From JABDPF01 sp036351575 (GTDB taxonomy: Bacteria > Pseudomonadota > Gammaproteobacteria > Xanthomonadales > SZUA-36): a DNA stretch of 14,709 nt. Every line of letters starts with the position of its first letter. Position 1 is the stretch's first letter. Shown here piece after piece: positions 1-5,029 of this stretch. The stretch spans positions 1 to 14,709 of the forward strand of contig JAZBPJ010000139.1 of NCBI GenBank assembly GCA_036351575.1, read 5' to 3'. Under the pieces are notes generated by a model. That model saw only the letters and a program-made list of their open reading frames with translations, ran no database searches and was not told where the DNA came from. Position numbers and translations under genes: made by a program.

Positions 1-1
1 G

Positions 2-721
2 CTGATCCTGGGTGTGCTGGCCCTGTTGTTCCTGCGCGGCAAGAAGGCGCGGATTCCGGCCGCGCTGCTCACCCTGGGGCTGGTGTACCTGTACGTGATG
101 TCGATGCCCGTCACGGGCGACTATCTTTACTCGAAGGTCGAAAGCCGCTACCTGCCCGAGCCGCTGGACCGGGTTCCCGAGGCCGCCTGCCTGGTGGTGC
201 TGGGCGGCGCGATCGAGGCGCCGGCCGCGCCGCGCGTGGATATCGAGATGAACGAAGCGGTGGACCGCGTGTACAAGGCCGCGCAGCTGTACCGGGCCGG
301 CAAGGCGCCGCTGATCATCGTCACCGGCGGGCGCCAGGTGTGGTCGAAAGACGTACCGTCGGAAGCCGAGCTGATCCGGGTTCTGTTGATGGAATGGGGC
401 GTGCCGCAGGACGCCATCATCCTGGAAGGCAGCAGCCGCAACACCCGCGAGAACGCGATGTACTCCAAGTTCGCGGCCGACTCCGTGGGCTGCGAGCAGG
501 CCCTGCTGGTCACCTCCGCCGCGCACATGCCGCGCTCGGTCGCTGCTTTCGAAGCGGTGGGCCTGTCCGTGGTGCCGGTCAGCACCGACGTGCGCGTGGC
601 CGATACCGAACACCTCACCCTGATGGATTTTCTCCCAGATGCCCGAGCGCTGGAAATGTCCTCCGACGCCATCCGCGAGATGATCGGGCGGTGGGTCTAC
701 AGTTTGCAGGGGTGGAATTAG
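2..721 (+). CDS. DUF218 / YdcF-ElyC-SanA family membrane protein (5' truncated)
   Basis: The protein has hydrophobic N-terminal segments followed by a DUF218 domain. Visible family features are ACLVVLGGAIE at the first strand, LIIVTGG, then EAELIR..LLMEWGVPQDAIILEG, the SSRNTRENA motif, and LLVTSAAHMPRSVAAF. DUF218 proteins such as ElyC and SanA are inner-membrane proteins linked to envelope or peptidoglycan homeostasis; the exact reaction is not known. The frame is open to the first base of the window. The only internal candidate start is GTG at 14, without an obvious ribosome binding site, and family members usually have two transmembrane segments before the domain, so I infer that the true start lies upstream. 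The stop is TAG. There is no neighbour on the same strand close enough to suggest an operon on the visible side. Confidence 0.85.
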   Translation: MILGVLALLFLRGKKARIPAALLTLGLVYLYVMSMPVTGDYLYSKVESRYLPEPLDRVPEAACLVVLGGAIEAPAAPRVDIEMNEAVDRVYKAAQLYRAGKAPLIIVTGGRQVWSKDVPSEAELIRVLLMEWGVPQDAIILEGSSRNTRENAMYSKFAADSVGCEQALLVTSAAHMPRSVAAFEAVGLSVVPVSTDVRVADTEHLTLMDFLPDARALEMSSDAIREMIGRWVYSLQGWN

Positions 722-750
722 GCGAAGCCAAATATCCGGAATCTTCTTTT

Positions 751-814
751 TCATGCGGGAAGATCCCGGGGCAAGCCCGGGATGACGGGTAGTGGAGTGA
801 AAATGCGCAGCGCA
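751..814. repeat. 64-bp direct repeat, copy 1 (contains type A hairpin)
   Basis: This 64-bp unit is identical to 867-930. Its core GATCCCGGGGCAAGCCCGGGATGACGGG folds as CCCGGG / CCCGGG with a short GCAAG-like loop. The two copies flank one type B element, so the arrangement looks like a segmental duplication of repeat plus flank. Confidence 0.85.
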
Positions 815-822
815 GCGACAGA

Positions 823-862
823 CGTCACCCCGGAAAATGCGGAGCATTTATCCGGGGTCTCC
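823..862. repeat. Type B palindromic repeat
   Basis: The outer stem is CCCCGGA / TCCGGGG and the inner stem AAATGC / GCATTT around a GA-type turn. It belongs to the same family as the elements at 938, 1792, 4039, 4657, 4727, 4857, 9499 and 10883. Confidence 0.8.
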
Positions 863-866
863 TTCG

Positions 867-930
867 TCATGCGGGAAGATCCCGGGGCAAGCCCGGGATG
901 ACGGGTAGTGGAGTGAAAATGCGCAGCGCA
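867..930. repeat. 64-bp direct repeat, copy 2 (contains type A hairpin)
   Basis: Identical in all 64 positions to 751-814, offset by 116 bp. Confidence 0.85.
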
Positions 931-937
931 CCCCATC

Positions 938-977
938 GTCATCCCGGAAGCCGCGAAGCGGCTATCCGGGATCTTCC
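938..977. repeat. Type B palindromic repeat
   Basis: Outer stem CCCGGA / TCCGGG with inner stem AGCCGC / GCGGCT. The inner stem differs in sequence from the neighbouring copy at 823 but keeps full pairing. Confidence 0.8.
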
Positions 978-989
978 TCCACGCCCAAG

Positions 990-1018
990 AAGATCCTGAA
1001 TCAAGTTCAGGCTGACGG
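990..1018. repeat. Degenerate type C palindromic repeat
   Basis: AAGATCCTGAATCAAGTTCAGGCTGACGG. This is the same plan as the elements at 9430 and 9541, but the stem is CCTGAA / TTCAGG instead of CCCGGA / TCCGGG, so both arms changed together. Confidence 0.65.
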
Positions 1019-1087
1019 CTTGGAATGGTTGACGCTGCGTCGAGCACGATTCTTACACTGCGGTCGGATTTTTACTCTTGTTTATAG

Positions 1088-1106
1088 GTATATACTATTT
1101 AGTATA
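1088..1106. promoter_or_regulatory. Palindromic operator/promoter candidate of vapBC
   Basis: TATACT at 1091-1096 and AGTATA at 1101-1106 form a perfect 6-bp inverted repeat with a 4-base spacer, and GTATATAC (1088-1095) is itself palindromic. The site lies 25-44 bp before the preferred vapB start. TATACT also looks like a -10 hexamer, so binding here would block the promoter. VapB-VapC complexes commonly autorepress through palindromes in their own promoter. That this is the operator is inference. Confidence 0.5.
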
Positions 1107-1131
1107 GATCACTATGTGGAACCTGTATTCG

Positions 1132-1359
1132 ATGAAGAAAGCGAAGGTGTTTATGAACGGGCGCAGCCAGGCGGTACGTTTACCCCGGGAATTCCGGTTT
1201 GACTGTGACGAAGTGTTTGTCGAGCGGCAAGGGGAAAACGTGATCCTGTCGCCTTCACGGCCCAACTGGGACGAATTCTTCGATTCGGTCTCCACGTTTG
1301 GAGACGACTTCATGTCATCCCGGGAAGACCCACCGCCGCAGGACCGGGAATTTTTCTGA
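1132..1359 (+). CDS. vapB: VapB-type antitoxin (AbrB/SpoVT-AbrB fold)
   Basis: A 75-residue protein beginning MKKAKVFMNGRSQAVRLP, the typical DNA-binding swapped-hairpin N-terminus of VapB antitoxins. The acidic, flexible C-terminus (DDFMSSREDPPPQDREFF) would be expected to wrap and neutralise the VapC active site. An in-frame ATG at 1114 would add six residues, but the family normally begins at or near the MxxAKVF motif, so I place the start at 1132. Neither start has a strong ribosome binding site; GTGGA lies ahead of 1132. The stop overlaps the vapC start by one base (TGATG), giving translational coupling. Autoregulation with VapC through the palindrome just upstream is likely. Confidence 0.88.
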   Translation: MKKAKVFMNGRSQAVRLPREFRFDCDEVFVERQGENVILSPSRPNWDEFFDSVSTFGDDFMSSREDPPPQDREFF

Positions 1360-1757
1360 TGCACATGCTCGATACGAACATGTGCATCTATGTTTTGAGG
1401 GGCAGGGCAGGCGCCCTGCGTCAGCGTTTCAATGCGACTCCGGACCTGTGCATATCCGTTGTGACCTATGCTGAACTCTGTTTTGGCATTGAAAACGGTG
1501 ACGTCAAGCGAAGAGCAGCGCGGATCGATCAACTGGCGCTGTTTGTCCGCAGACTGTCGGTGCTGCCGTTGACCGAGATAGTTGGGCCGGCCTATGGAAG
1601 TATTCGCACGGACCTCAGGCAAAGGGGACAACTGATCGGTCACAACGACCTGTTTATCGCGGCACACGCCATAAGCGAGAATGCCGTGCTTGTGACCAAC
1701 AACACCAGCGAGTTCGAACGCATTCCCGGCTTGGTGGTGGAGAACTGGGTGCAGTAA
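1359..1757 (+). CDS. vapC: VapC-type PIN-domain ribonuclease toxin
   Basis: A 132-residue PIN domain, the usual VapC length. The acidic metal-binding residues are visible: D5 in MLDTN, E39 in TYAELCFG and D97 in GHNDLFIAAHA. The LVTNNTSEFERIPGL segment after them is typical of VapC/FitB proteins. These toxins are Mg2+-dependent RNases that cut tRNA or rRNA in the cytoplasm when the antitoxin is degraded. The gene overlaps vapB by one base. All catalytic positions appear intact, so the toxin is probably functional. The target RNA cannot be deduced. Confidence 0.92.
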   Translation: MHMLDTNMCIYVLRGRAGALRQRFNATPDLCISVVTYAELCFGIENGDVKRRAARIDQLALFVRRLSVLPLTEIVGPAYGSIRTDLRQRGQLIGHNDLFIAAHAISENAVLVTNNTSEFERIPGLVVENWVQ

Positions 1758-1791
1758 GGAGGTGCCCGGTAGTGCTTGTCACCATCACTCC

Positions 1792-1837
1792 GTCACCCCT
1801 GAAAAGCGTGAAGCGCTTATCCAGGGCCGCGATGACG
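1792..1837. repeat. Degenerate type B repeat between convergent vapC and phhB
   Basis: GTCACCCCTGAAAAGCGTGAAGCG leads into CTTATCCAGGG, then GATGACG. The outer stem CCCTG / CAGGG has changed on both sides relative to the CCCCGG form. It lies between two convergent genes, where a hairpin could help end transcription, but no T-tract follows directly. Confidence 0.6.
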
Positions 1838-1850
1838 TTCTTCTAACCTT

Positions 1851-2189
1851 TTACAACAGCGCGTTGATCTTGGCCGCACAGATAAAGTCGTTTTCGCTCA
1901 GCCCGTCGATGGCGTGCGTGGTGAAGGTCACTTCGCAGTAGTTGTAGCCGGCGCTGAAATCGGGGTGGTGGTCTTCGCTGTTGGCAATCCACGCCATGGC
2001 GTTAACGAAAGCCATGCACCTGTAGAAGCCCTTGAACTCGAAGCGGCGGGAGATGGAAAGCGCATCATCGGCCAACTCCCAGCCGGGCACGTCGGTCAGC
2101 AGCTTCTCGGCCTCTTCCCGGGTCAGTTTGGGCACGCCGCCCTCGCAGGGCACGCATTTCTTGTCGGTCAGGTCGCAGCTTGTGTTCAT
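1851..2189 (-). CDS. phhB: Pterin-4a-carbinolamine dehydratase
   Basis: A 112-residue protein of normal family length. It dehydrates 4a-hydroxytetrahydrobiopterin to quinonoid dihydropterin, regenerating the cofactor of phenylalanine hydroxylase in the cytoplasm. The diagnostic motif is visible: SEDHHPDFSAGYNYCEVTF with the catalytic histidine pair, then TTHAIDGLSENDFICAAKIN. The N-terminal CDLTDKKCVPCEGGVPKL segment is typical of bacterial PhhB. I start at ATG 2189 because AAAGGAGA lies five bases upstream (2195-2202); a TTG immediately before it is unlikely to be used. It is the second gene after phhA, separated by an 18-bp hairpin. Confidence 0.93.
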   Translation of the reverse strand: MNTSCDLTDKKCVPCEGGVPKLTREEAEKLLTDVPGWELADDALSISRRFEFKGFYRCMAFVNAMAWIANSEDHHPDFSAGYNYCEVTFTTHAIDGLSENDFICAAKINALL

Positions 2190-2206
2190 CAATCTCTCCT
2201 TTGAAA

Positions 2207-2247
2207 TTCGGGGCCGGATACGTATCCGGTACGTATCCGGCCCCGAA
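2207..2247 (-). promoter_or_regulatory. 18-bp perfect hairpin between phhA and phhB
   Basis: TTCGGGGCCGGATACGTA (2207-2224) pairs perfectly with 2230-2247 around a 5-base loop. In the phhA-phhB transcript it lies after the phhA stop and ends four bases before the phhB Shine-Dalgarno sequence. Only a short TTT follows, so it is a poor canonical terminator. It may be an attenuator, a 3'-end stabiliser for phhA mRNA, or a structure keeping the phhB ribosome site single-stranded. The unit TACGTATCCGG occurs twice in tandem (2219-2229, 2230-2240). Confidence 0.7.
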
Positions 2248-2276
2248 GTAATATTTTGTGGCTCGGGGTGCGTGAT

Positions 2277-3056
2277 TCAACTCTCAAACATCGGTTTGTG
2301 CATGCCCAGCGCCCTGGCTTCCGCGACGTACCCCAGCAGGTCATCGTTTGCCAGTTCGAACAGGTCGTCGAAGCTGTCGATGACGAAATACACGGGCTGC
2401 ATGATGTCGATGCGGTACGGCGTGCGCAGGGCGTCCACCGGGTCGAAGGGCTTGCGCAGCGGCTTGTCGCTCTCGATGGCGTGCACGATCTCGCCGGGCG
2501 AGGACATCACGCCGGCGCCGTAGGCACGGATTCCCTCGGGTGTATTGACCAGGCCGAACTCCACGGTGAACCAGAACAGCCTTGCCAGCATGGCGTGGTC
2601 CTCCGGGTCGGCGGCCAGGCCGGCCTTGCCGTAGGCTTCGACAAACGCCGCGAAGCGGTGGTCGGTCAGCGGCGGGCCATGGCCGAACAGCTCGTGAAAC
2701 ACGTCCGGTTCTTCGAGGTAGTCGAAGTCTTCCCTTCTCCTTATAAAGGTGGCCACCGGAAACCGGCGCCGGGCCAGCAGGCCGAAAAAGCGCTCGAACC
2801 CGATCAGCGCGGGTACGCCTTCGACCGCCCAGCCGCTGTGTTTTTGCAGGGTTTCGGAGATCTCATTCAGCTGCGGAACCCGGTCTTTTGGAAAATTCAT
2901 TGCGTGAAACGCGTCGATCCACGGCTGGCAGGCCCTACCGTTCAGCATGGAAACCTGACGTTTCATCAGGTCACGCCAGACGGCATTTTCCTCGTCGGAG
3001 TAGGGGATATGCCCGGTTTCATCGGGCAAGCGTGATGTGTAAGTGCTTGTTTTCAA
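2277..3056 (-). CDS. phhA: Phenylalanine 4-monooxygenase (phenylalanine hydroxylase)
   Basis: A 259-residue single-domain enzyme, the expected size for the bacterial form without a regulatory domain. It converts L-phenylalanine to L-tyrosine with O2 and tetrahydropterin. The iron-binding 2-His-1-Glu set is visible: H121 and H126 in FHELFGHGP and E166 in FWFTVEFGL. Other family segments are PALIGFERFFGLLARRRFPVAT and EPDVFHELFG. The start appears to be TTG at 3056: no ATG or GTG occurs in frame nearby, AGGA lies about 11 bases upstream, and the next methionine (residue 31) would remove conserved N-terminal sequence. It is co-directional with phhB and divergent from an Lrp-type regulator, which probably controls it. 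Confidence 0.95.
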   Translation of the reverse strand: MKTSTYTSRLPDETGHIPYSDEENAVWRDLMKRQVSMLNGRACQPWIDAFHAMNFPKDRVPQLNEISETLQKHSGWAVEGVPALIGFERFFGLLARRRFPVATFIRRREDFDYLEEPDVFHELFGHGPPLTDHRFAAFVEAYGKAGLAADPEDHAMLARLFWFTVEFGLVNTPEGIRAYGAGVMSSPGEIVHAIESDKPLRKPFDPVDALRTPYRIDIMQPVYFVIDSFDDLFELANDDLLGYVAEARALGMHKPMFES

Positions 3057-3077
3057 GTGATTGTGTGTCCTGTCTCA

Positions 3078-3128
3078 GCCCACCTGGGTGGGCGATTATT
3101 TGCCTGCCGGTCGCCCGCGTGGGCAGGC
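3078..3128. promoter_or_regulatory. Two GC-rich inverted repeats in the phhA leader
   Basis: GCCCACC (3078-3084) and GGTGGGC (3087-3093) form a tight palindrome. GCCTGCC (3102-3108) pairs with GGCAGGC (3122-3128) around a 13-base loop. Both lie between the phhA start and its presumed promoter and contrast with the AT-rich DNA beyond. They could be leader RNA hairpins or another dispersed repeat; I cannot choose. Confidence 0.45.
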
Positions 3129-3213
3129 TCTTGCACGAAAAAAACATTTCGTCGGCTTGCTTTTGTTAGTAAATATATATCAAACTACGCGCAAGAAGGT
3201 TCCAAAGTTTGCG

Positions 3214-3265
3214 TTTGACAAAGAAATTGTGATATAAATATTTCGTCAAACGGACTTTGACGAAA
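3214..3265. promoter_or_regulatory. Probable Lrp/AsnC operator and promoter in the phhA-lrp divergent region
   Basis: TTTCGTCAAA (3241-3250) and TTTGACGAAA (3256-3265) are a perfect 10-bp inverted repeat with a 5-base spacer. A further half-site, TTTGAC, lies at 3214-3219. The palindrome ends 13 bases before the regulator's start codon. TTGACA (3215-3220) followed 18 bases later by TATTTC is a plausible but imperfect sigma-70 promoter for the regulator, which the palindrome would overlap. Lrp-family proteins commonly autoregulate through such repeated half-sites; the assignment is inferred. Confidence 0.55.
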
Positions 3266-3278
3266 AAAATGTGTCTTA

Positions 3279-3740
3279 ATGGACAAGACAGACCTGAGAA
3301 TCCTTGCGGAGTTGCAGGCCGACGGCACGCTCTCCAGCCAGGCTCTCGCGGAAAAGGTCGGGCTATCAACGTCTCCCTGTTGGAGGCGCGTTAAAAAACT
3401 GGAGGAAGACGGGGTCATATCTACCACAGTAGCGATACTGGACCCCGAAAAGATTGGGCTGGACGTTGTCGCGATAGCGGCGGTGACGTTGGAGGACCAC
3501 CATCCCTATTCGATCAGGGAATTTGACGAGATGGTGACCGGCCGGCCCGAGATACTGGAGTGCTATGCCATGAGCGGCTCGCACGACTATCACCTGAAGA
3601 TAGCGTGCAAAAGCATTCGGGCGTACGAGAAGCTGCTGCGCGAGCACATCATGCCGTGCAGGGCCGTACACCAGGTGAACACGAGTTTCGTGCTGAGAAA
3701 AGACAAGTACACCACCGCGCTGCCGTTGGACGAGTCATAA
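3279..3740 (+). CDS. Lrp/AsnC family transcriptional regulator
   Basis: A 153-residue protein of standard family length. Residues 1-60 form the winged helix-turn-helix: MDKTDLRILAELQADGTLS, then QALAEKVGLSTSPCWRRVKKLEEDGVI. The remainder is the RAM ligand-binding and oligomerisation domain with ECYAMSGSHDYHLKI. Such cytoplasmic regulators form dimers or octamers and often sense amino acids. The divergent position relative to phhA suggests control of phenylalanine or tyrosine metabolism, with Phe, Tyr or another amino acid as effector; this is inference from context. The Shine-Dalgarno is weak (an A-rich stretch with GTG), but no better start exists. Confidence 0.92.
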   Translation: MDKTDLRILAELQADGTLSSQALAEKVGLSTSPCWRRVKKLEEDGVISTTVAILDPEKIGLDVVAIAAVTLEDHHPYSIREFDEMVTGRPEILECYAMSGSHDYHLKIACKSIRAYEKLLREHIMPCRAVHQVNTSFVLRKDKYTTALPLDES

Positions 3741-3756
3741 ACAGGCAAGAGCTGGA

Positions 3757-3950
3757 GTCTGGAGAGGGAAACCAGTTTTAAAGAGCAACGGATGTGCAGG
3801 TGGCGACCAGGGAAGGTCTTGATTTCTAGGGTCGGAGTGGTGAGAGCAAGGATAAGCATCGAGAAGCCAGGGAGGGCTGGCGCCTCGCACCACTCAAACC
3901 CCGGGGACGAACTGCACGAGCGGGGATGGGGGCATCATGAAGATGCCCCC
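3757..3950 (+). ncRNA. Candidate GGA-rich structured RNA (CsrA/RsmA-titrating type possible)
   Basis: Five ANGGA motifs occur in about 110 bases: AGGGA 3765, ACGGA 3788, AGGGA 3809, AAGGA 3848 and AGGGA 3869. The three AGGGA copies sit in potential hairpin loops: CTGG/CCAG (3759-3762, 3772-3775), GACC/GGTC (3805-3808, 3815-3818) and AGCC/GGCT (3865-3868, 3875-3878). A long-range helix GAGTGGTG (3835-3842) / CACCACTC (3888-3895) encloses the last two motifs. A 9-bp hairpin, GGGGGCATC / GATGCCCCC (3928-3936, 3942-3950), closes the segment but lacks a T-tract. This layout resembles CsrB/Rsm sRNAs, which bind the translational regulator CsrA. I found no clear promoter or GacA-type box, so it remains a candidate. 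Confidence 0.25.
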
Positions 3951-3970
3951 GGTTCTCCAAAGAAGTAGAA

Positions 3971-4079
3971 CGTCATCCCGGAATTTGCGGGCGACAAGAA
4001 ACAACGTCATCCCGGAATTTGCGGGCGACAAGAAACAACGTCATCCCGGAATTTGCGCAGCAAATATCCGGGATCTCCC
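3971..4079. repeat. 34-bp tandem repeat (two copies) joined to a full type B repeat
   Basis: The units at 3971-4004 and 4005-4038 are identical. Each starts CGTCATCCCGGAATTTGCG and ends GCGACAAGAAACAA. The third unit (4039-4079) is a complete type B hairpin with outer stem CCCGGA / TCCGGG and inner stem ATTTGC / GCAAAT. The first two units keep only the left arm. Confidence 0.85.
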
Positions 4080-4195
4080 ACCGAAAAGGTGGACATGGCC
4101 GAAAGGGTCATACGATTCCAACGGGATTTCCCGGGAGCTGCTACCCGGGCTATATCCAACGAGACTGCCGGGGCCACGTGCCCCGGTTTTTTTTT
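4078..4195 (+). ncRNA. Candidate structured RNA: three hairpins plus intrinsic terminator
   Basis: Successive hairpins are CCACC/GGTGG with a GAAAA loop (4078-4092), ATGGCC paired with GGTCAT around a GAAAG loop (4095-4111, one G-U pair), and CCCGGG/CCCGGG with an 8-base loop (4130-4149). The terminator stem at 4168-4186 follows. There is no open frame with a ribosome site. The stretch could be an independent small RNA or the 3' end of a longer transcript coming from the regulator gene. I do not recognise a known RNA family. Confidence 0.35.
4168..4195 (+). terminator. Intrinsic terminator
   Basis: CCGGGGC (4168-4174), loop CACGT, GCCCCGG (4180-4186), followed directly by nine T residues (4187-4195). 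This is a strong factor-independent terminator on the plus strand. It probably ends the candidate RNA before it, or read-through from the regulator gene. Confidence 0.85.
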
Positions 4196-4363
4196 AGCCT
4201 GTGGAAACGGGCCGGGTCCGGTTTAAGGGGAAAAGTGACCATCTTTGTCGAACGGGTCAACTGTTTTAACGCGCACACAGCTAATATATAGGCTTAAAAG
4301 AGTTATATAACATGCTGTATATGAGATAAAAACAGTGATTTTTAACAACCGCTGACCAAATCG

Positions 4364-4379
4364 TGGCATAAAACCTGCA
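4364..4379 (+). promoter_or_regulatory. Sigma-54 (RpoN) type promoter
   Basis: TGGCATAAAACCTGCA keeps the GG (-24) and GC (-12) dinucleotides at the exact spacing of the consensus TGGCACG-N4-TTGCW, with TGGCA and TGCA fully matched. Transcription would start near 4390. The upstream 130 bases are AT-rich and contain an imperfect palindrome around ATATAACATGCTGTATAT and CTGT-N12-ACAG (4259-4281 region), where an enhancer-binding protein could act. No activator gene lies in the window. Confidence 0.5.
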
Positions 4380-4389
4380 TTTAATAACC

Positions 4390-4456
4390 CAAAGCCACAT
4401 TTAAGATTTTCAGGGCCAAGGACGGCAGCAAACACGGTTTGCTGCCGTTTCTGTTT
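4390..4456 (+). ncRNA. Candidate short sigma-54-dependent transcript
   Basis: This is the interval between the predicted start from the RpoN-type promoter and the end of the next hairpin with T-rich tail. It is about 65 nt, has no open frame with a ribosome site, and one half is the terminator stem. It could be a small RNA or an attenuated leader for transcription continuing downstream. Confidence 0.3.
4422..4452 (+). terminator. Hairpin with T-rich tail (terminator or attenuator)
   Basis: ACGGCAGCAAA (4422-4432) pairs perfectly with TTTGCTGCCGT (4438-4448) around the loop CACGG, followed by TTCTGTTT. The 11-bp stem is strong while the T-tract is interrupted, so read-through is possible. Confidence 0.65.
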
Positions 4457-4458
4457 AA

Positions 4459-4612
4459 GGGTTGGCTTCGTCGATAAGGGTGGCGTACAGGGACGGAAGG
4501 ACGATTTGGCATGGAGGCCCCAACCCACTAACAGGGGCGTAAAGGGAGAAACGCGTTAAAGACCCGACAGGGGAGGTCAAAAAAAAGGCCGCCGTCACGG
4601 CGGCCTTTTTTT
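4459..4612 (+). ncRNA. Second candidate structured RNA ending at a terminator
   Basis: GGGTTGG (4459-4465) can pair with CCAACCC (4520-4526), enclosing GGA-rich sequence (GGGACGGAAGGACG, then TGGAGG). A second hairpin, GCGT/ACGC, presents AAAGGGAGAA in its loop (about 4537-4554). The segment ends at the bidirectional terminator. No promoter directly precedes it, so it could be continued transcription from the sigma-54 promoter. Confidence 0.2.
4579..4612. terminator. Bidirectional intrinsic terminator
   Basis: An A8 run (4579-4586), GGCCGCCG, loop TCA, CGGCGGCC, then T7 (4606-4612). The structure is symmetrical and can stop transcription on both strands, insulating the hydrogenase operon from upstream transcription. 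Confidence 0.88.
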
Positions 4613-4656
4613 GTGCCCGTGTCCCGTCCGGAAATCGCGAAGCGCTCCTCAACCCC

Positions 4657-4698
4657 GTCACCCCGGAAAGCGCTAGGCGCTTATCCGGGGTCTTTCTC
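4657..4698. repeat. Type B palindromic repeat
   Basis: Outer stem CCCCGGA / TCCGGGG, inner stem AAGCGC / GCGCTT, with TAG at the turn. Confidence 0.8.
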
Positions 4699-4726
4699 CA
4701 GAAACAGGCTTTTCCCAGCGGTCAAG

Positions 4727-4765
4727 AAGATCCCGGATATTTGCTGCGCAAATTCCGGGATGACG
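4727..4765. repeat. Type B palindromic repeat, inverted orientation
   Basis: AAGATCCCGGATATTTGCTG leads into CGCAAATTCCGGGATGACG, the reverse complement of the form at 4039. Confidence 0.8.
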
Positions 4766-4839
4766 TTCTTTCAAATTTGCCACGGCGCCTTCCAGGATGA
4801 CGTTCTTTCAAATTTGCCACGGCGCCTTCCGGGATGACG
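4758..4839. repeat. 37-bp tandem repeat
   Basis: A 37-bp unit starting GGATGACGTTCTTTC and ending GGCGCCTTCC plus one or two bases occurs at 4758-4794 and 4795-4831, with the first eight bases again from 4832. It grows out of the right end of the inverted type B element. Confidence 0.8.
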
Positions 4840-4856
4840 TTTCACTTACTACCACC

Positions 4857-4902
4857 GTCACCCCGGAAAGCGCGAAGCGCTTATCCGGGGCCAGGATGAC
4901 GT
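4857..4902. repeat. Type B palindromic repeat
   Basis: Outer stem CCCCGGA / TCCGGGG and inner stem AAGCGC / GCGCTT, followed by a GATGACG end piece. It lies about 50 bp before the FNR box. Confidence 0.75.
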
Positions 4903-4952
4903 GAGTGAATAGCATTAACTCTCATATATTCTTTATTTAATATAATTAATGA

Positions 4953-4966
4953 TTGACCTTGATCAA
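4953..4966 (+). promoter_or_regulatory. FNR/Anr-type binding site
   Basis: TTGACCTTGATCAA matches the FNR consensus TTGAT-N4-ATCAA at nine of ten positions. Its centre (4959.5) lies about 41 bp before the predicted start at 5000-5001, the spacing of a class II activated promoter. This predicts induction under oxygen limitation, fitting a hydrogenase operon. A CRP or Dnr-type regulator cannot be excluded. Confidence 0.7.
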
Positions 4967-4987
4967 GGCGTTCGTTAATGGTGCGTC

Positions 4988-4993
4988 TAGCAT
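4988..4993 (+). promoter_or_regulatory. -10 element of the hydrogenase operon promoter
   Basis: TAGCAT matches four of six consensus positions and is correctly placed relative to the FNR-type box. No good -35 element is present, as expected for an FNR class II promoter. The leader to the first gene would be about 30 nt. Confidence 0.45.
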
Positions 4994-5029
4994 CGGATTT
5001 GTCTAAAAAGAATAACTGGAACGTTAGTC

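Larger units (their letters stand above)
722..1090. other. Intergenic spacer made mostly of short palindromic repeats
   Basis: I see no convincing protein gene here. Most of the spacer consists of dispersed repeat elements: two identical 64-bp units, two type B hairpins and one degenerate type C hairpin, listed separately. Short open frames across it are just the repeats read in translation. The last ~60 bases become AT-rich and lead into the vapB promoter region. Confidence 0.7.
3741..5029. other. 1.29-kb spacer without a supported protein gene
   Basis: The open frames here are short, lack ribosome sites and follow repeat boundaries. The region instead holds, in order, a GGA-rich structured stretch (3757-3950), tandem type B repeats (3971-4079), a three-hairpin element with an intrinsic terminator (4078-4195), an AT-rich segment with a sigma-54-type promoter (4364-4379), a terminator (4422-4452), a second structured segment with a bidirectional terminator (4459-4612), more repeats (4657-4902), and the FNR-type promoter of the hydrogenase operon. 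Each is listed separately. Confidence 0.7.

Noticed and set aside
1020..1202. 60-codon open frame overlapping the vapB start
   Set aside because: No ribosome site, and it runs through the vapB promoter palindrome in another frame.
3971..4079. Possible CRISPR array from regularly spaced repeats
   Set aside because: Units are directly tandem without unique spacers, and the motif is the same dispersed hairpin found elsewhere; no cas genes are present.
3937..4291. Two overlapping open frames on the plus strand
   Set aside because: They are translations of the tandem repeats and the terminator region, without ribosome sites or recognisable protein features.
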